In this document: one piece after another, positions 8,075-16,329 of the stretch
How the letters are laid out: the number at the start of each line of letters is the position of its first letter
Position numbering within the stretch: position 1 is the first letter of the stretch
NCBI RefSeq assembly: GCF_000960475.2
Contig: NZ_JZDQ02000035.1
Coordinates: 1 to 64,000 of the forward strand
Source: Nocardioides luteus
Lineage (GTDB): Bacteria > Actinomycetota > Actinomycetes > Propionibacteriales > Nocardioidaceae
DNA length: 64,000 nucleotides
Direction: 5' to 3'
Translations under genes and position numbers: made by a program
Notes under the pieces: model-generated
What the model was told of the DNA's origin: nothing
Databases searched by the model: none
Seen by the model: only the letters and a program-made list of their open reading frames with translations

Positions 8075-9522
8075 TGCCCTCGCCTACCGCCGTCGAGACG
8101 CTGGCGCTGCGCGTCCAGGTCTCCGCCTTCGCCGGCCCCACCCTGCCGGCCGGCTACGCCGAGCTGCTCCGCGAGGGCATGGGCGGGATCTGTCTCTTCG
8201 GCCCCAACACGGAGGCCGGCGAGGAGTCCGTACGCAGCCTGTCGGCCGAGATCCGGGCAGCCTCCGCCGAGGGTGGCTGGACCCCGGTGATCACCATCGA
8301 CGAGGAGGGCGGCGACGTCACCCGGCTGGAGGCGCTCACCGGGTCCTCGGTGCTCGGCGCCGCGGCCCTCGGAGCGGCCGACGACCTGGCACTGACCGAG
8401 GAGACCGGGCGTGCCATCGGCCTGCGGCTGGCGCGGGCCGGCATCAACCTCGACCTGGCCCCCGTCGCGGACGTGAACTCCAACCCCGACAACCCGGTGA
8501 TCGCGACCCGCTCGTTCTCCCACGACGCCGGCGTGGCCGCCAAGCATGTGGCCGCGTGGGTGCGCGGCCTGGAGTCGGCCGGCGTCGCGGCCTGCGTCAA
8601 GCACTTCCCGGGTCACGGCGACACCGGCCAGGACAGCCACGTCGCCCTTCCGGTCCTCGAGGCCACGATGGAGACCCTGCGTGAGCGCGAGCTGGTCCCG
8701 TTCCTGGCGGCCGCCGAGGCCGGAGCCGCCTCGGTGATGACCTCCCACATCGTGGTGCCGGCGATCGACCCCGAGCTGCCCGGCACGCTCTCGGCGCCGG
8801 TGCTCGGGCTGTTGCGCGAGCTGGGCTACGAAGGCCCCATCGTCTCCGACGCCCTCGACATGGCCGGTGCGTCGGCGAGCCGGGGCATCCCGGCGGCGGC
8901 GGTGCTCTCGCTCAGGGCGGGTGCCGACCTGCTCCTCCTCGGGCCCGACAAGCCCACGTCGCTGGTCCGCGAGGTCGCCGCGGCGATCGTCGCCGCGGTC
9001 GAGTCCGGAGAGCTGCCGCTGGAGCGGCTCCAGGACGCGGTCGCGCGCGTCGACAGGCTGCTCGCCGACCTCACCGCAGCCCGGCAGCGGCCCGAGGCCG
9101 CCCTCGATCCGCGGTTCGAGGCGCACTTGGTCGAGGGCGCTCGCCGGGCGCTCGCCACGGCCAGCGACCTCACCGACCTCCCGGACCTGGCCGGTGCGAA
9201 GGTCGTCACCGTCGACACCGCGGCCAACATCGCCGTGGGCGACGTGCCCTGGGGGCTGCCCCCGGACGTCGTCGTCCGCCCCGGAGACCCGCTCCCGGAG
9301 CTCCCCGACGCACCCCTCATCGTGCAGGTACGCGACGCCCACCGGCGTCCCGAGGTCGGCCGGACCGTCGCAGAGCTCCACGGCGCCGCGGTGCTGGTGG
9401 AGTGGGGGTGGCCCGGGGCGTACGACGGGACGGGGGTGCCACGGCTGTGTCCGCAGGGCTTCTCCCTCCCGGGCGTCGCGGCCGTCACCGAGGTGCTCAG
9501 ACGATCGGGCTGGGGCCGATGA
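8074..9522 (+). CDS. Glycoside hydrolase family 3 beta-N-acetylhexosaminidase (NagZ-like)
   Basis: 482 aa. The NagZ signature KHFPGHGDTGQDSH begins at K176 and the nucleophile region VSDALDM places Asp259 as the catalytic nucleophile. NagZ enzymes release N-acetylglucosamine from anhydromuropeptides or chitooligosaccharides. There is no signal peptide, so it acts in the cytoplasm on imported material. The C-terminal 170 residues extend beyond the minimal NagZ barrel, as in many actinobacterial GH3 proteins. The ATG at 8074 overlaps the upstream stop by 1 nt; a GTG at 8071 is an alternative. The 3' end overlaps the kinase gene by 4 nt. Confidence 0.9.
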   Translation: MPSPTAVETLALRVQVSAFAGPTLPAGYAELLREGMGGICLFGPNTEAGEESVRSLSAEIRAASAEGGWTPVITIDEEGGDVTRLEALTGSSVLGAAALGAADDLALTEETGRAIGLRLARAGINLDLAPVADVNSNPDNPVIATRSFSHDAGVAAKHVAAWVRGLESAGVAACVKHFPGHGDTGQDSHVALPVLEATMETLRERELVPFLAAAEAGAASVMTSHIVVPAIDPELPGTLSAPVLGLLRELGYEGPIVSDALDMAGASASRGIPAAAVLSLRAGADLLLLGPDKPTSLVREVAAAIVAAVESGELPLERLQDAVARVDRLLADLTAARQRPEAALDPRFEAHLVEGARRALATASDLTDLPDLAGAKVVTVDTAANIAVGDVPWGLPPDVVVRPGDPLPELPDAPLIVQVRDAHRRPEVGRTVAELHGAAVLVEWGWPGAYDGTGVPRLCPQGFSLPGVAAVTEVLRRSGWGR

Positions 9523-10466
9523 ACGGCGCACGGGTCGGCCTGGACATCGGCGGCACCAAGATCCACGGCATCGCGATCGGGCCGGACGGGGAGGTGCTGG
9601 CCGAGGAGCGTGCCGCCACCACCCTCGGTGGCGAGGGCGTCGTGAAGAGCGCGGCCGCGGTGGTCGCGAGCCTGCGTGAGGCACTCGACGGCGGGGAGAT
9701 CGGCTCGATCGGGGTCGGCATCCCCGGCATCGTCGACACCCGCGCCGGCACCGTGAAGCACGCGGTCAACCTGGGCCTGGACGGCGACGCCTTCCCGCTC
9801 GCCGAGCTCCTCGGTGCCCGGACCGGAGCGGTCGTCACCCTCGAGAACGACACCAACGCGGCCACCCTCGGTGCCCACGCCGTCGAGGACGTCGACGACC
9901 TGATCTACCTCTCGCTCGGCACCGGCCTGGCCGCCGGTCTCTACCTCAGCGGTGCGCTCCGCCGGGGCTTCCACGGCGCCGCCGGGGAGGTCGGCCACCT
10001 CCCGGTCGACCCGGAGGGCCCGGTGTGCGGGTGCGGGCAGCGCGGCTGCCTCGAGCTGGTCGCCTCCGGTGCCGCGCTCGCGGCGGCCTGGCCCACGGCC
10101 ACCGGCCATCCCGCCGCAGCGCTCTTCGCGGCAGCGGCCGCGGGCGACCCGGCAGCCGTCGAGGTCCGCGACCGGTTCGCCAACGGCGTCGCCGCCGCCG
10201 TACGCGCCCTCGCGCTCGCCGTCGACCCCGAACGTGTCGTCATCGGCGGAGGCGTCGCGGCGGTCGGCGAGCCGTTGCGGGAGGCGGTCGCGGTCGCGCT
10301 CACCAGGCAGGCCGAGACCTCGCCGTTCCTCGCGTCCCTCGAGCTCGCCTCGCGCCTGCGGGTGGTCTCGGCCGCCCCCGTCGCCGCCATCGGTGCCGCC
10401 CTGATCACCCCGATCACGTCGGCCACCCCGACGATCACCCCGACGATCACCTCGACCAAGGACTGA
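9519..10466 (+). CDS. ROK-family sugar kinase, probable N-acetylglucosamine kinase
   Basis: 315 aa without a DNA-binding domain. The nucleotide loop is VGLDIGGTKIHG (residues 6-17), ENDTNAA is the sugar/catalytic region, and CGCGQRGCLE is the zinc-binding ROK motif. Between a hexosaminidase and NagB its likely substrate is N-acetylglucosamine, though ROK specificity cannot be read from sequence. Start ATG at 9519 overlaps the GH3 stop (ATGA). The C-terminal tail is unusually Thr/Ile/Pro-rich (TPTITPTITSTKD), encoded by a small direct repeat. Confidence 0.88.
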   Translation: MNGARVGLDIGGTKIHGIAIGPDGEVLAEERAATTLGGEGVVKSAAAVVASLREALDGGEIGSIGVGIPGIVDTRAGTVKHAVNLGLDGDAFPLAELLGARTGAVVTLENDTNAATLGAHAVEDVDDLIYLSLGTGLAAGLYLSGALRRGFHGAAGEVGHLPVDPEGPVCGCGQRGCLELVASGAALAAAWPTATGHPAAALFAAAAAGDPAAVEVRDRFANGVAAAVRALALAVDPERVVIGGGVAAVGEPLREAVAVALTRQAETSPFLASLELASRLRVVSAAPVAAIGAALITPITSATPTITPTITSTKD

Positions 10467-10467
10467 C

Positions 10468-11265
10468 ATGGAAGTAGTTGTCCTCGACTCCGCCGCCGAG
10501 GTGGCCTCCCTCGCCGCGGACACCATCGAAGACGTCGTACGCCGCCGGGCGGCCGCCGGCACCCCCGCGGTGCTCGGGCTGGCCACCGGCTCGACGCCGC
10601 TGGCGACGTACGAGGAGCTCATCCGGCGTGCACGCGACGGCCGCGGGCCGTCCTACGACGGTGTGGAGACGTTCAACCTGGACGAGTACGTCGGCCTCCC
10701 CGCCGGGCACGAGCAGTCCTATCTGGCGACCATCCGGCGGGAGTTCACCGACGCGATCGGCATCCCGCCGGAGCGGGTCCACGGGCCCGACCCGACCGAG
10801 GAGACGCTGGCGACGGCGGGGGAGCGCTACGAGGCGGCGATCGTGGCCGCCGGCGGGATCGAGGTGCAGATCCTCGGCATCGGCTCCGACGGCCACCTGG
10901 CCTTCAACGAGCCCGGCTCGTCGCTGGCCTCGCTAACCCGGATCAAGACGCTCACCGCCCGGACGCGGAAGGACAACGCGCGCTTCTTCGGCTCTCCCGA
11001 CGCGGTGCCGCACCACGTACTCACCCAGGGGCTCGGCACCATCACCCGCGCCGGCCACCTGCTGCTCCTCGCCACCGGCGAGGGCAAGGCCGAGGCGGTC
11101 GCCGCCGCGGTCGAGGGCCCGGTCTCGGCGACCTGTCCCGCCTCGGTCCTCCAGCTCCACGACCACGTCTCCGTCCTGCTGGACGAGGCCGCGGCCTCCC
11201 GCCTCGTACGCCGCGACTACTACCGCGAGGTCTACGGGGGGAAGCCGGACTGGCAGGGGCTCTAG
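10468..11265 (+). CDS. nagB: Glucosamine-6-phosphate deaminase NagB
   Basis: 265 aa, the usual length. It converts glucosamine-6-phosphate to fructose-6-phosphate and ammonia, feeding aminosugars into glycolysis. Diagnostic segments are LGLATGSTPLATY (phosphate loop), FNLDEYVGL (catalytic Asp region) and GIGSDGHLAFNEPGSS. It begins 1 nt after the kinase stop with AAGGA 8 nt upstream. The N-acetylglucosamine-6-phosphate deacetylase (NagA) needed between kinase and NagB is not in this window. Confidence 0.95.
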   Translation: MEVVVLDSAAEVASLAADTIEDVVRRRAAAGTPAVLGLATGSTPLATYEELIRRARDGRGPSYDGVETFNLDEYVGLPAGHEQSYLATIRREFTDAIGIPPERVHGPDPTEETLATAGERYEAAIVAAGGIEVQILGIGSDGHLAFNEPGSSLASLTRIKTLTARTRKDNARFFGSPDAVPHHVLTQGLGTITRAGHLLLLATGEGKAEAVAAAVEGPVSATCPASVLQLHDHVSVLLDEAAASRLVRRDYYREVYGGKPDWQGL

Positions 11266-12356
11266 AGAGCCTCGCGGAGCCGTTCGGCGGCGGTCTCCGG
11301 CGGGATGTCGTTGACCCAGAGAGCGACTCCGGACTCGATGCCGGCCAGGTACTTCAACCGCCCCGGCGCCCGCCGGATGGTGAAGATCTCGGTGGCCATG
11401 TGCCAGGTGTTCTCGCGGCCGGTCGGGGCCTGCTGCCAGCCGGCGATGTAGGGAACCGGGCCGGCGTCGTCGAGCCCGTCCATCCGCCCCAGGCACTCCT
11501 GGTAGAGCGCGGCGAGGTCGCCCATCTCCGCAGGCGTCAGACCCGGCAGCGAGCCGACGTGGCGCCGCGGCACGACGCGGATCTCGTAGGGCCAGCGGCC
11601 GGCGTAGGGCACGTACGCCACGAACGACCTGTTCTCGGTCACCACCCGCGACCCGTCGGCGATCTCGTCGGCCAGCACCGCGCACTGCAGGCACTCGCCG
11701 GTCGCCTCCCGATGGGCGTCGGCGGCGTTGGCGAGGGACTCGATCCGCGGCGGCAGCACCGGCATCGCGTAGATCTGCCCGTGGGGATGCTGCAGGGTCA
11801 CCCCGATCTCCTCGCCGCGGTTCTCGAAGCAGAAGACGTACGCCACCCCCGGCATCGCCGTCAGCTCCTCGGTGCGGTGCGCGAGCGCTGTCAGCACCGT
11901 CCGCACCCGCTCGGGCGGAAGGTCGACGAAGCTCTGCTCGTGGTCGCTGGTGAAGCACACCACCTCGCAGCGGCCGTAACCCGGCTGGGAGACGAACGGC
12001 TCCCCGGTCGTCTCGCCGACCGCGACGGTCGACAGCGCCGGGAACCGGTTCTCGAAGGACACCACGTCGTAGCTCTCCGCCGGGATCTCGGTGAGCCGCC
12101 CGTCGACCGACGGGCACAGCGGGCACTCGTCCGACGGCGGCTTGAACGTCCGCGTCTGCCGGTGCCCCGCCACCGCCGTCCAGGTTGCGGTCAGCCGGTC
12201 CCAGCGCAGCTGGGACCCGCCCGCCCGCGGCTCCAGCGGCCGCTCGTCGTGCACCGACCGCAGCGTCGGCTGCTCGTCGAAGAACCAGATCTCACGTCCG
12301 TCCGCCAGCTTCGCTGACGTGGCCACCGGGGTGGTCGGCGCAGGGATGTTCGGCAT
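11262..12356 (-). CDS. galT: Galactose-1-phosphate uridylyltransferase GalT
   Basis: 364 aa. It exchanges UDP-glucose and galactose-1-phosphate in the Leloir pathway. The active-site motif HPHGQIYAMP with the nucleophilic histidine is present, and the N-terminal CPLC pair and the later CLQC pair fit the metal sites of the family. It is convergent with nagB, overlapping by 4 nt, and is transcribed alone; galE and galK are not nearby. Start ATG at 12356 gives MPNIPAPTTP. Confidence 0.94.
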   Translation of the reverse strand: MPNIPAPTTPVATSAKLADGREIWFFDEQPTLRSVHDERPLEPRAGGSQLRWDRLTATWTAVAGHRQTRTFKPPSDECPLCPSVDGRLTEIPAESYDVVSFENRFPALSTVAVGETTGEPFVSQPGYGRCEVVCFTSDHEQSFVDLPPERVRTVLTALAHRTEELTAMPGVAYVFCFENRGEEIGVTLQHPHGQIYAMPVLPPRIESLANAADAHREATGECLQCAVLADEIADGSRVVTENRSFVAYVPYAGRWPYEIRVVPRRHVGSLPGLTPAEMGDLAALYQECLGRMDGLDDAGPVPYIAGWQQAPTGRENTWHMATEIFTIRRAPGRLKYLAGIESGVALWVNDIPPETAAERLREAL

Positions 12357-12380
12357 GTGCCCAGTATCGCCTGTGGCGGG

Positions 12381-13934
12381 CTACTTGCTGACGCAGGCCT
12401 GGGCTGCGCCCTGGGAGAGGTCGCCGTTCTCGCCGAGGGAGCGGACCTGGATGCAGACCTTGGTGGCTCCCTCGAGGCGTACGACCGCCTTGGGCTGGCT
12501 CACGTTGCCGCTGGTGGAGTTGTCGCCGACCCACTTGTAGCCGGTGGCTCCGGGTACGCCGGACCAGGTGAAGATGGCGCGGTTGCCCTTGAGCGTGCCC
12601 TTGACCTTGCCTGGGGCGGCGGGGCCGGTGACGCCGGGGAGATCGGTCTCGACGGGCGGGGGCGGGACCTCGTCGGGCTTCTCGTCCTTGCTGCCGCGGG
12701 AGAGCACGATGCCGATGGCGGCGGCGATGAGGAAGAGGACGACGACGCCGATGATCGCCGGGGTCTTGCTCCGCGACTCGGTCGGGGGCGCGCCGGTGAG
12801 GACCGACGGGCCCTCCTCCGCGCGCGGGTAGCTGAACCGGGTGCGCTCGGCCGAGGCCGAGGCGGCGTCGGGGAACGGAGCCGCGTGGACCGGCGGCGGG
12901 GGCTGGGCGATGACCTGCGAGGGCGGCTTGACCTCGGTGACCAGCTCGGCCTCCGGGTCGCTCGGCATGCTCGGCAGGTTCCTGCGTCCCGAACCGGTGG
13001 GCGGGCCGTCACCGGGCGAGGCGGGGACCGCGGGGACGACGGGAACGGATCCGCTGCCACCGGCATCGCGGTCGAGGACCTGCACCTCGGTGCGGCCGAG
13101 CCGCAGCTCCTGCTCGATCCGCTGGAAGTGGCGGGCCAGGTCGAGAGCCGTCCGCGGCCGGTAGGCCGGGTCCTTCGCCATCGCCTGCTGCAGCACCCGG
13201 TCCAGCGACGGCGGCACATCCGGGCGCCCGGTCGCCGGGGGAGCCGTGTGCAGGATGCGGGAGAAGACGGCGCGGTCGGAGTTGTTGCCCCGCTCCGCGA
13301 ACGGCGAGCGGCCGACGAGCAGGTGCCAGACGGTGGCGGCCAGCGAGTAGACGTCGGAGGCGACGGAGCCGTTGGACGCCGACGTCAGGACCTCGGGCGG
13401 TGACCACGGCAGCGAGACCCCGATGTCGCCCTCGTCGTCGCGCGGACGGCCGGCGATGCCGAAGTCGGCCAGGCCGGGCACGTCGTAGCGGGAGAGCAGG
13501 ATGTTGGAGGGCTTGATGTCGCGGTGGATGATCCCGGCGCGGTGCGCGGTCTCGACGGCCGAGGCCATCTGGATGCCGAAGCGCAGCGCGTCCTGCACCT
13601 TCATCGGGTTGTTGCGTACGCGGGCACCGAGGTCGGCGTTGGGGTAGTAGCCCATCACCAGGTAGGGGCGGCCGTCCGGCGTCTCGCCGGCACTGTGGAC
13701 GGGCACGATGAACGGGTGCTCGGCCAGCTCGGCCATCACCGCCGCCTCCGCGGCGAACTGCGCCCGCTGCGCCTCGGCCAGGTCGGAGGAGCGCATCAGC
13801 TTCACCGCGACCCGGACCTTCGGGTGATGACGCTCGTAGAGGTAGACGTCGGCGAACCCGCCCGAGCCGAGCCGGCCCAGGCAGGTCATCCCCGGAAGCT
13901 CGGGGCCGAGCTCGGGGTGTGGTGTGTCGTTCAC
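12381..13934 (-). CDS. Membrane Ser/Thr protein kinase with extracellular FN3-like domain
   Basis: 517 aa from GTG 13934, which overlaps the FHA gene stop (GTGA). The kinase domain spans about residues 15-275: glycine loop GSGGFADV, Lys45 in VAVKLM, HRD at 137-139 and DFG at 157-159, all intact. A Pro-rich linker follows, then one transmembrane helix (391-411) and a C-terminal fibronectin-III-like domain (about 437-517) outside the cell with two cysteines. This is the PknB-like layout with an FN3-type sensor in place of PASTA domains. It sits with its presumed phosphatase and an FHA phosphothreonine reader, opposite the giant Ig/FN3 surface protein. Confidence 0.92.
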   Translation of the reverse strand: MNDTPHPELGPELPGMTCLGRLGSGGFADVYLYERHHPKVRVAVKLMRSSDLAEAQRAQFAAEAAVMAELAEHPFIVPVHSAGETPDGRPYLVMGYYPNADLGARVRNNPMKVQDALRFGIQMASAVETAHRAGIIHRDIKPSNILLSRYDVPGLADFGIAGRPRDDEGDIGVSLPWSPPEVLTSASNGSVASDVYSLAATVWHLLVGRSPFAERGNNSDRAVFSRILHTAPPATGRPDVPPSLDRVLQQAMAKDPAYRPRTALDLARHFQRIEQELRLGRTEVQVLDRDAGGSGSVPVVPAVPASPGDGPPTGSGRRNLPSMPSDPEAELVTEVKPPSQVIAQPPPPVHAAPFPDAASASAERTRFSYPRAEEGPSVLTGAPPTESRSKTPAIIGVVVLFLIAAAIGIVLSRGSKDEKPDEVPPPPVETDLPGVTGPAAPGKVKGTLKGNRAIFTWSGVPGATGYKWVGDNSTSGNVSQPKAVVRLEGATKVCIQVRSLGENGDLSQGAAQACVSK

Positions 13935-15328
13935 CCGAGAACCTCGTAGGTCAGGTTGATCGAGCCGGCGAGGCTGACCACGGAGCCGGGCTCCAGGGCG
14001 TACTCCTCCATCGGCCGCATCTGCTGCGGGCGCCCGCCGGGCAGGGTTAGGTAGGACCCGTTGGCGGAGCCGAGGTCGCGGACGAGCACCTGCCACTCCT
14101 CCAGGCGCACCTCGGTGTGCAGCCGGCTGATGTCCGGCAGCATCACCTTCACCAGATGCGGAGGTACGCCACCAGCCCCCGTGTTGCCGCTGGCATCGGC
14201 CCGCGGCGACCGCCCGAAGACCGCACCCCGGTCCAGGATGACGACCCGGCCGTCGCCCAGCTTGAGCTGACCGAGCGCGGGGCGCGGGACCGAGACCGGC
14301 TGTTGGTGGGGCGGCAGCGCCATCCGGCAGATGCGGCAGGTCGGGGAGTAGGGCGGGGACGCGTGGCCCTGCGGGCAGTAGACCGCCCACACCGTGGGCC
14401 CGCCCGCGGGTGGCACCGGGGTCGGCGTCGCGACGTCACGGACCCGGGTCGCCATGTCGTTGGGCGGCGTCGGAACCGGCGTAGGAACCGGCGTCGGGAC
14501 CGGCGGTGGGATCGGCGCAGGCGCAGGCATCGGCGCAGGCGCGGGCATCGGGGGCGGCGGCGCAACGGGCGGCGAGGCGGGCGGCATCGCCGGCGGTGGC
14601 GAAGACTGTCGCTCCGGCGGACCCCACGCGTTCGGGTCGGGCTTCTTGGCGCCCTTCTTGCGCCACGGAAGCCCGTCGATGATGCCCTTCTTGGCCTCCG
14701 GGGCAGGCGAGGACGGCGGCGGCGCCGCAGCCGGCGGAGGGCTCTGGAACGACGGCGTGCTCGGCATCGCCGGAGGCCGCGCGGCAGGCGGCATCCCGGG
14801 CGGCGGCGAGGCAGCCAGGTCCGAGCGCCGGATGGTGTGGTCCAGCGGCGGTGCCATGGTCGAGTCGACCTGCACCTGCGCGTAGTAGTGGGGGTCGAAG
14901 ACGACGTCCAGCGAACGCGCGTGGGCGGTGTCGATCAGCGGCTGGTCCTCCTCCATCCCGCCCCAGGAGCCGTTGGCGAGCTCGGCCCGCTCGGGGACGG
15001 CGGCGAAGTGGCCGTCGGCCCACTTGCCGGAGACGTCGATGCCGTCGATGAAGACCGGCACCTCGTTGACGACCGCGGTCACCTTGGCAGGGGAGCGCAC
15101 GGCGTAGCGCACCCGCGGGCCCTCGCGCCCGACCAGCGCGAAGCCGGGGGCTCGGGGGCCGTCGGCGGAGAGCAGCCCGGCGATCGCGTCGACCGGGTGG
15201 GGGTCGGACAGCGCGGCCTGGACACCGGTGACCCGGGGGTCACCCGGTCCGAGCTGCACCAGAGCCCAGCACCGGTCGCCCTTCAACGCGAGCCAGTGCC
15301 CAACACAGTAGGTAGCGGTATCACTCAT
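13931..15328 (-). CDS. FHA-domain protein with proline-rich linker
   Basis: 465 aa. The C-terminal ~100 residues are an FHA domain (FGRSPRADASGN, RLHTEVRLEEWQVLVRDLGSANGSYL), which binds phosphothreonine peptides and is likely a target or reader of the downstream kinase. A short Cys/His cluster (YCPQGHASPPYSPTCRICR) just before it looks like a zinc ribbon. Residues about 165-300 are extremely Pro/Ala-rich, with repeats such as PAPMPAPAP and VPTPVPTP. The N-terminal 160 residues are a conserved domain I cannot name. It overlaps the phosphatase gene by 8 nt and the kinase gene by 4 nt, so the three are co-translated. Confidence 0.88.
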   Translation of the reverse strand: MSDTATYCVGHWLALKGDRCWALVQLGPGDPRVTGVQAALSDPHPVDAIAGLLSADGPRAPGFALVGREGPRVRYAVRSPAKVTAVVNEVPVFIDGIDVSGKWADGHFAAVPERAELANGSWGGMEEDQPLIDTAHARSLDVVFDPHYYAQVQVDSTMAPPLDHTIRRSDLAASPPPGMPPAARPPAMPSTPSFQSPPPAAAPPPSSPAPEAKKGIIDGLPWRKKGAKKPDPNAWGPPERQSSPPPAMPPASPPVAPPPPMPAPAPMPAPAPIPPPVPTPVPTPVPTPPNDMATRVRDVATPTPVPPAGGPTVWAVYCPQGHASPPYSPTCRICRMALPPHQQPVSVPRPALGQLKLGDGRVVILDRGAVFGRSPRADASGNTGAGGVPPHLVKVMLPDISRLHTEVRLEEWQVLVRDLGSANGSYLTLPGGRPQQMRPMEEYALEPGSVVSLAGSINLTYEVLG

Positions 15329-16112
15329 GGGTCGAGGAGGCGTCGACTTCCGACGGGGCGGTGAAGAGCGAGGGTGGGGGCGTCACGAGTACCACAGTGA
15401 CATTGTCGCGCCCGCCCGAAGCGACCGCGGCGTCCACCAGCCTCTGGGCCAGGTTGTCGATGCTGCCGCCCACGCTGAGCGTCTTGGAGGCGATCTCATG
15501 GATCTCGTGGTCCTCGAGCTCGCCGGTGAGGCCGTCGGAGCAGAGCAGGAACATGTCCTCGGGCGACACGGCCATCAGCCAGGTGTCGGCCTCGGGCCCC
15601 GGGAAGGTGCCGAGCGAGCGGGTGATGACGTTGCGCAGCGGGTGGACGCGGGCCTCCGCGGAGGTGATCATCCCCGCCTCGACCATCGCGGCGACCTCGG
15701 AGTGGTCGATGGTCACCTGCGTCACGCCGGTCGGCGAGAGCCGGTAGACGCGCGAGTCGCCGACGTTGAACACCAGCCAGTGGGGCGCGCCCTCCGACTC
15801 GACGAGAGCCACCCCGGTCAGGGTCGTGCCCATGCCCTGCTTCTCGGAGCTGCGCCGCGCCTCGGCCGTGATCGCGGCGTTGGCGGCGTGAACGGCATCG
15901 ATGATGTCCTCGGGAACCGGGCAGATGGTCGCGAAGCGACTCTGGAAGGTCTCCACCGCGAGCGCGCTGGCGACGTCACCACTGGCATGACCGCCCATCC
16001 CGTCGGCGACGACGGCCACCGCGGGCAGCATGACGAACGAGTCCTCGTTCACCTCGCGGACCCGGCCGACATCAGTCGCCCCCGCGGCACGCAGGGCTGG
16101 GTATGCGGTCAT
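15321..16112 (-). CDS. PP2C-family Ser/Thr phosphatase (PstP-like)
   Basis: 263 aa. The metal-binding motifs are present: REVNEDSF near residue 20, VVADGMGGHASG near 35-46, LCSDGLTGEL near 190 and GGRDNVTVVLV near the C-terminus. There is no membrane segment, so it is a soluble phosphatase that should reverse the neighbouring kinase. The ATG at 16112 is preceded by AAAAGGAAA. It is the first gene of the leftward operon and faces the giant surface-protein gene across 217 bp. Confidence 0.93.
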   Translation of the reverse strand: MTAYPALRAAGATDVGRVREVNEDSFVMLPAVAVVADGMGGHASGDVASALAVETFQSRFATICPVPEDIIDAVHAANAAITAEARRSSEKQGMGTTLTGVALVESEGAPHWLVFNVGDSRVYRLSPTGVTQVTIDHSEVAAMVEAGMITSAEARVHPLRNVITRSLGTFPGPEADTWLMAVSPEDMFLLCSDGLTGELEDHEIHEIASKTLSVGGSIDNLAQRLVDAAVASGGRDNVTVVLVTPPPSLFTAPSEVDASSTHE

Positions 16113-16329
16113 GCGGTTTCCTTTTATCGGACATCCCGGTCAGGATGCGAAATAGTGACGCTGGAAGCGGACACTTTAGAACATCACGTACGGTATCCGT
16201 GAGCGTGTTCACTGAGCCGTGTGCCACGTTTGGCTCATTCGTGTGGCTTCAATCCCGACGCCCGCTTAGAGTAAGCCCGGCCCATGTGTCGGCTGGCCAT
16301 TTGCACGGAAGGACTTGGGGAGAGTCTTG

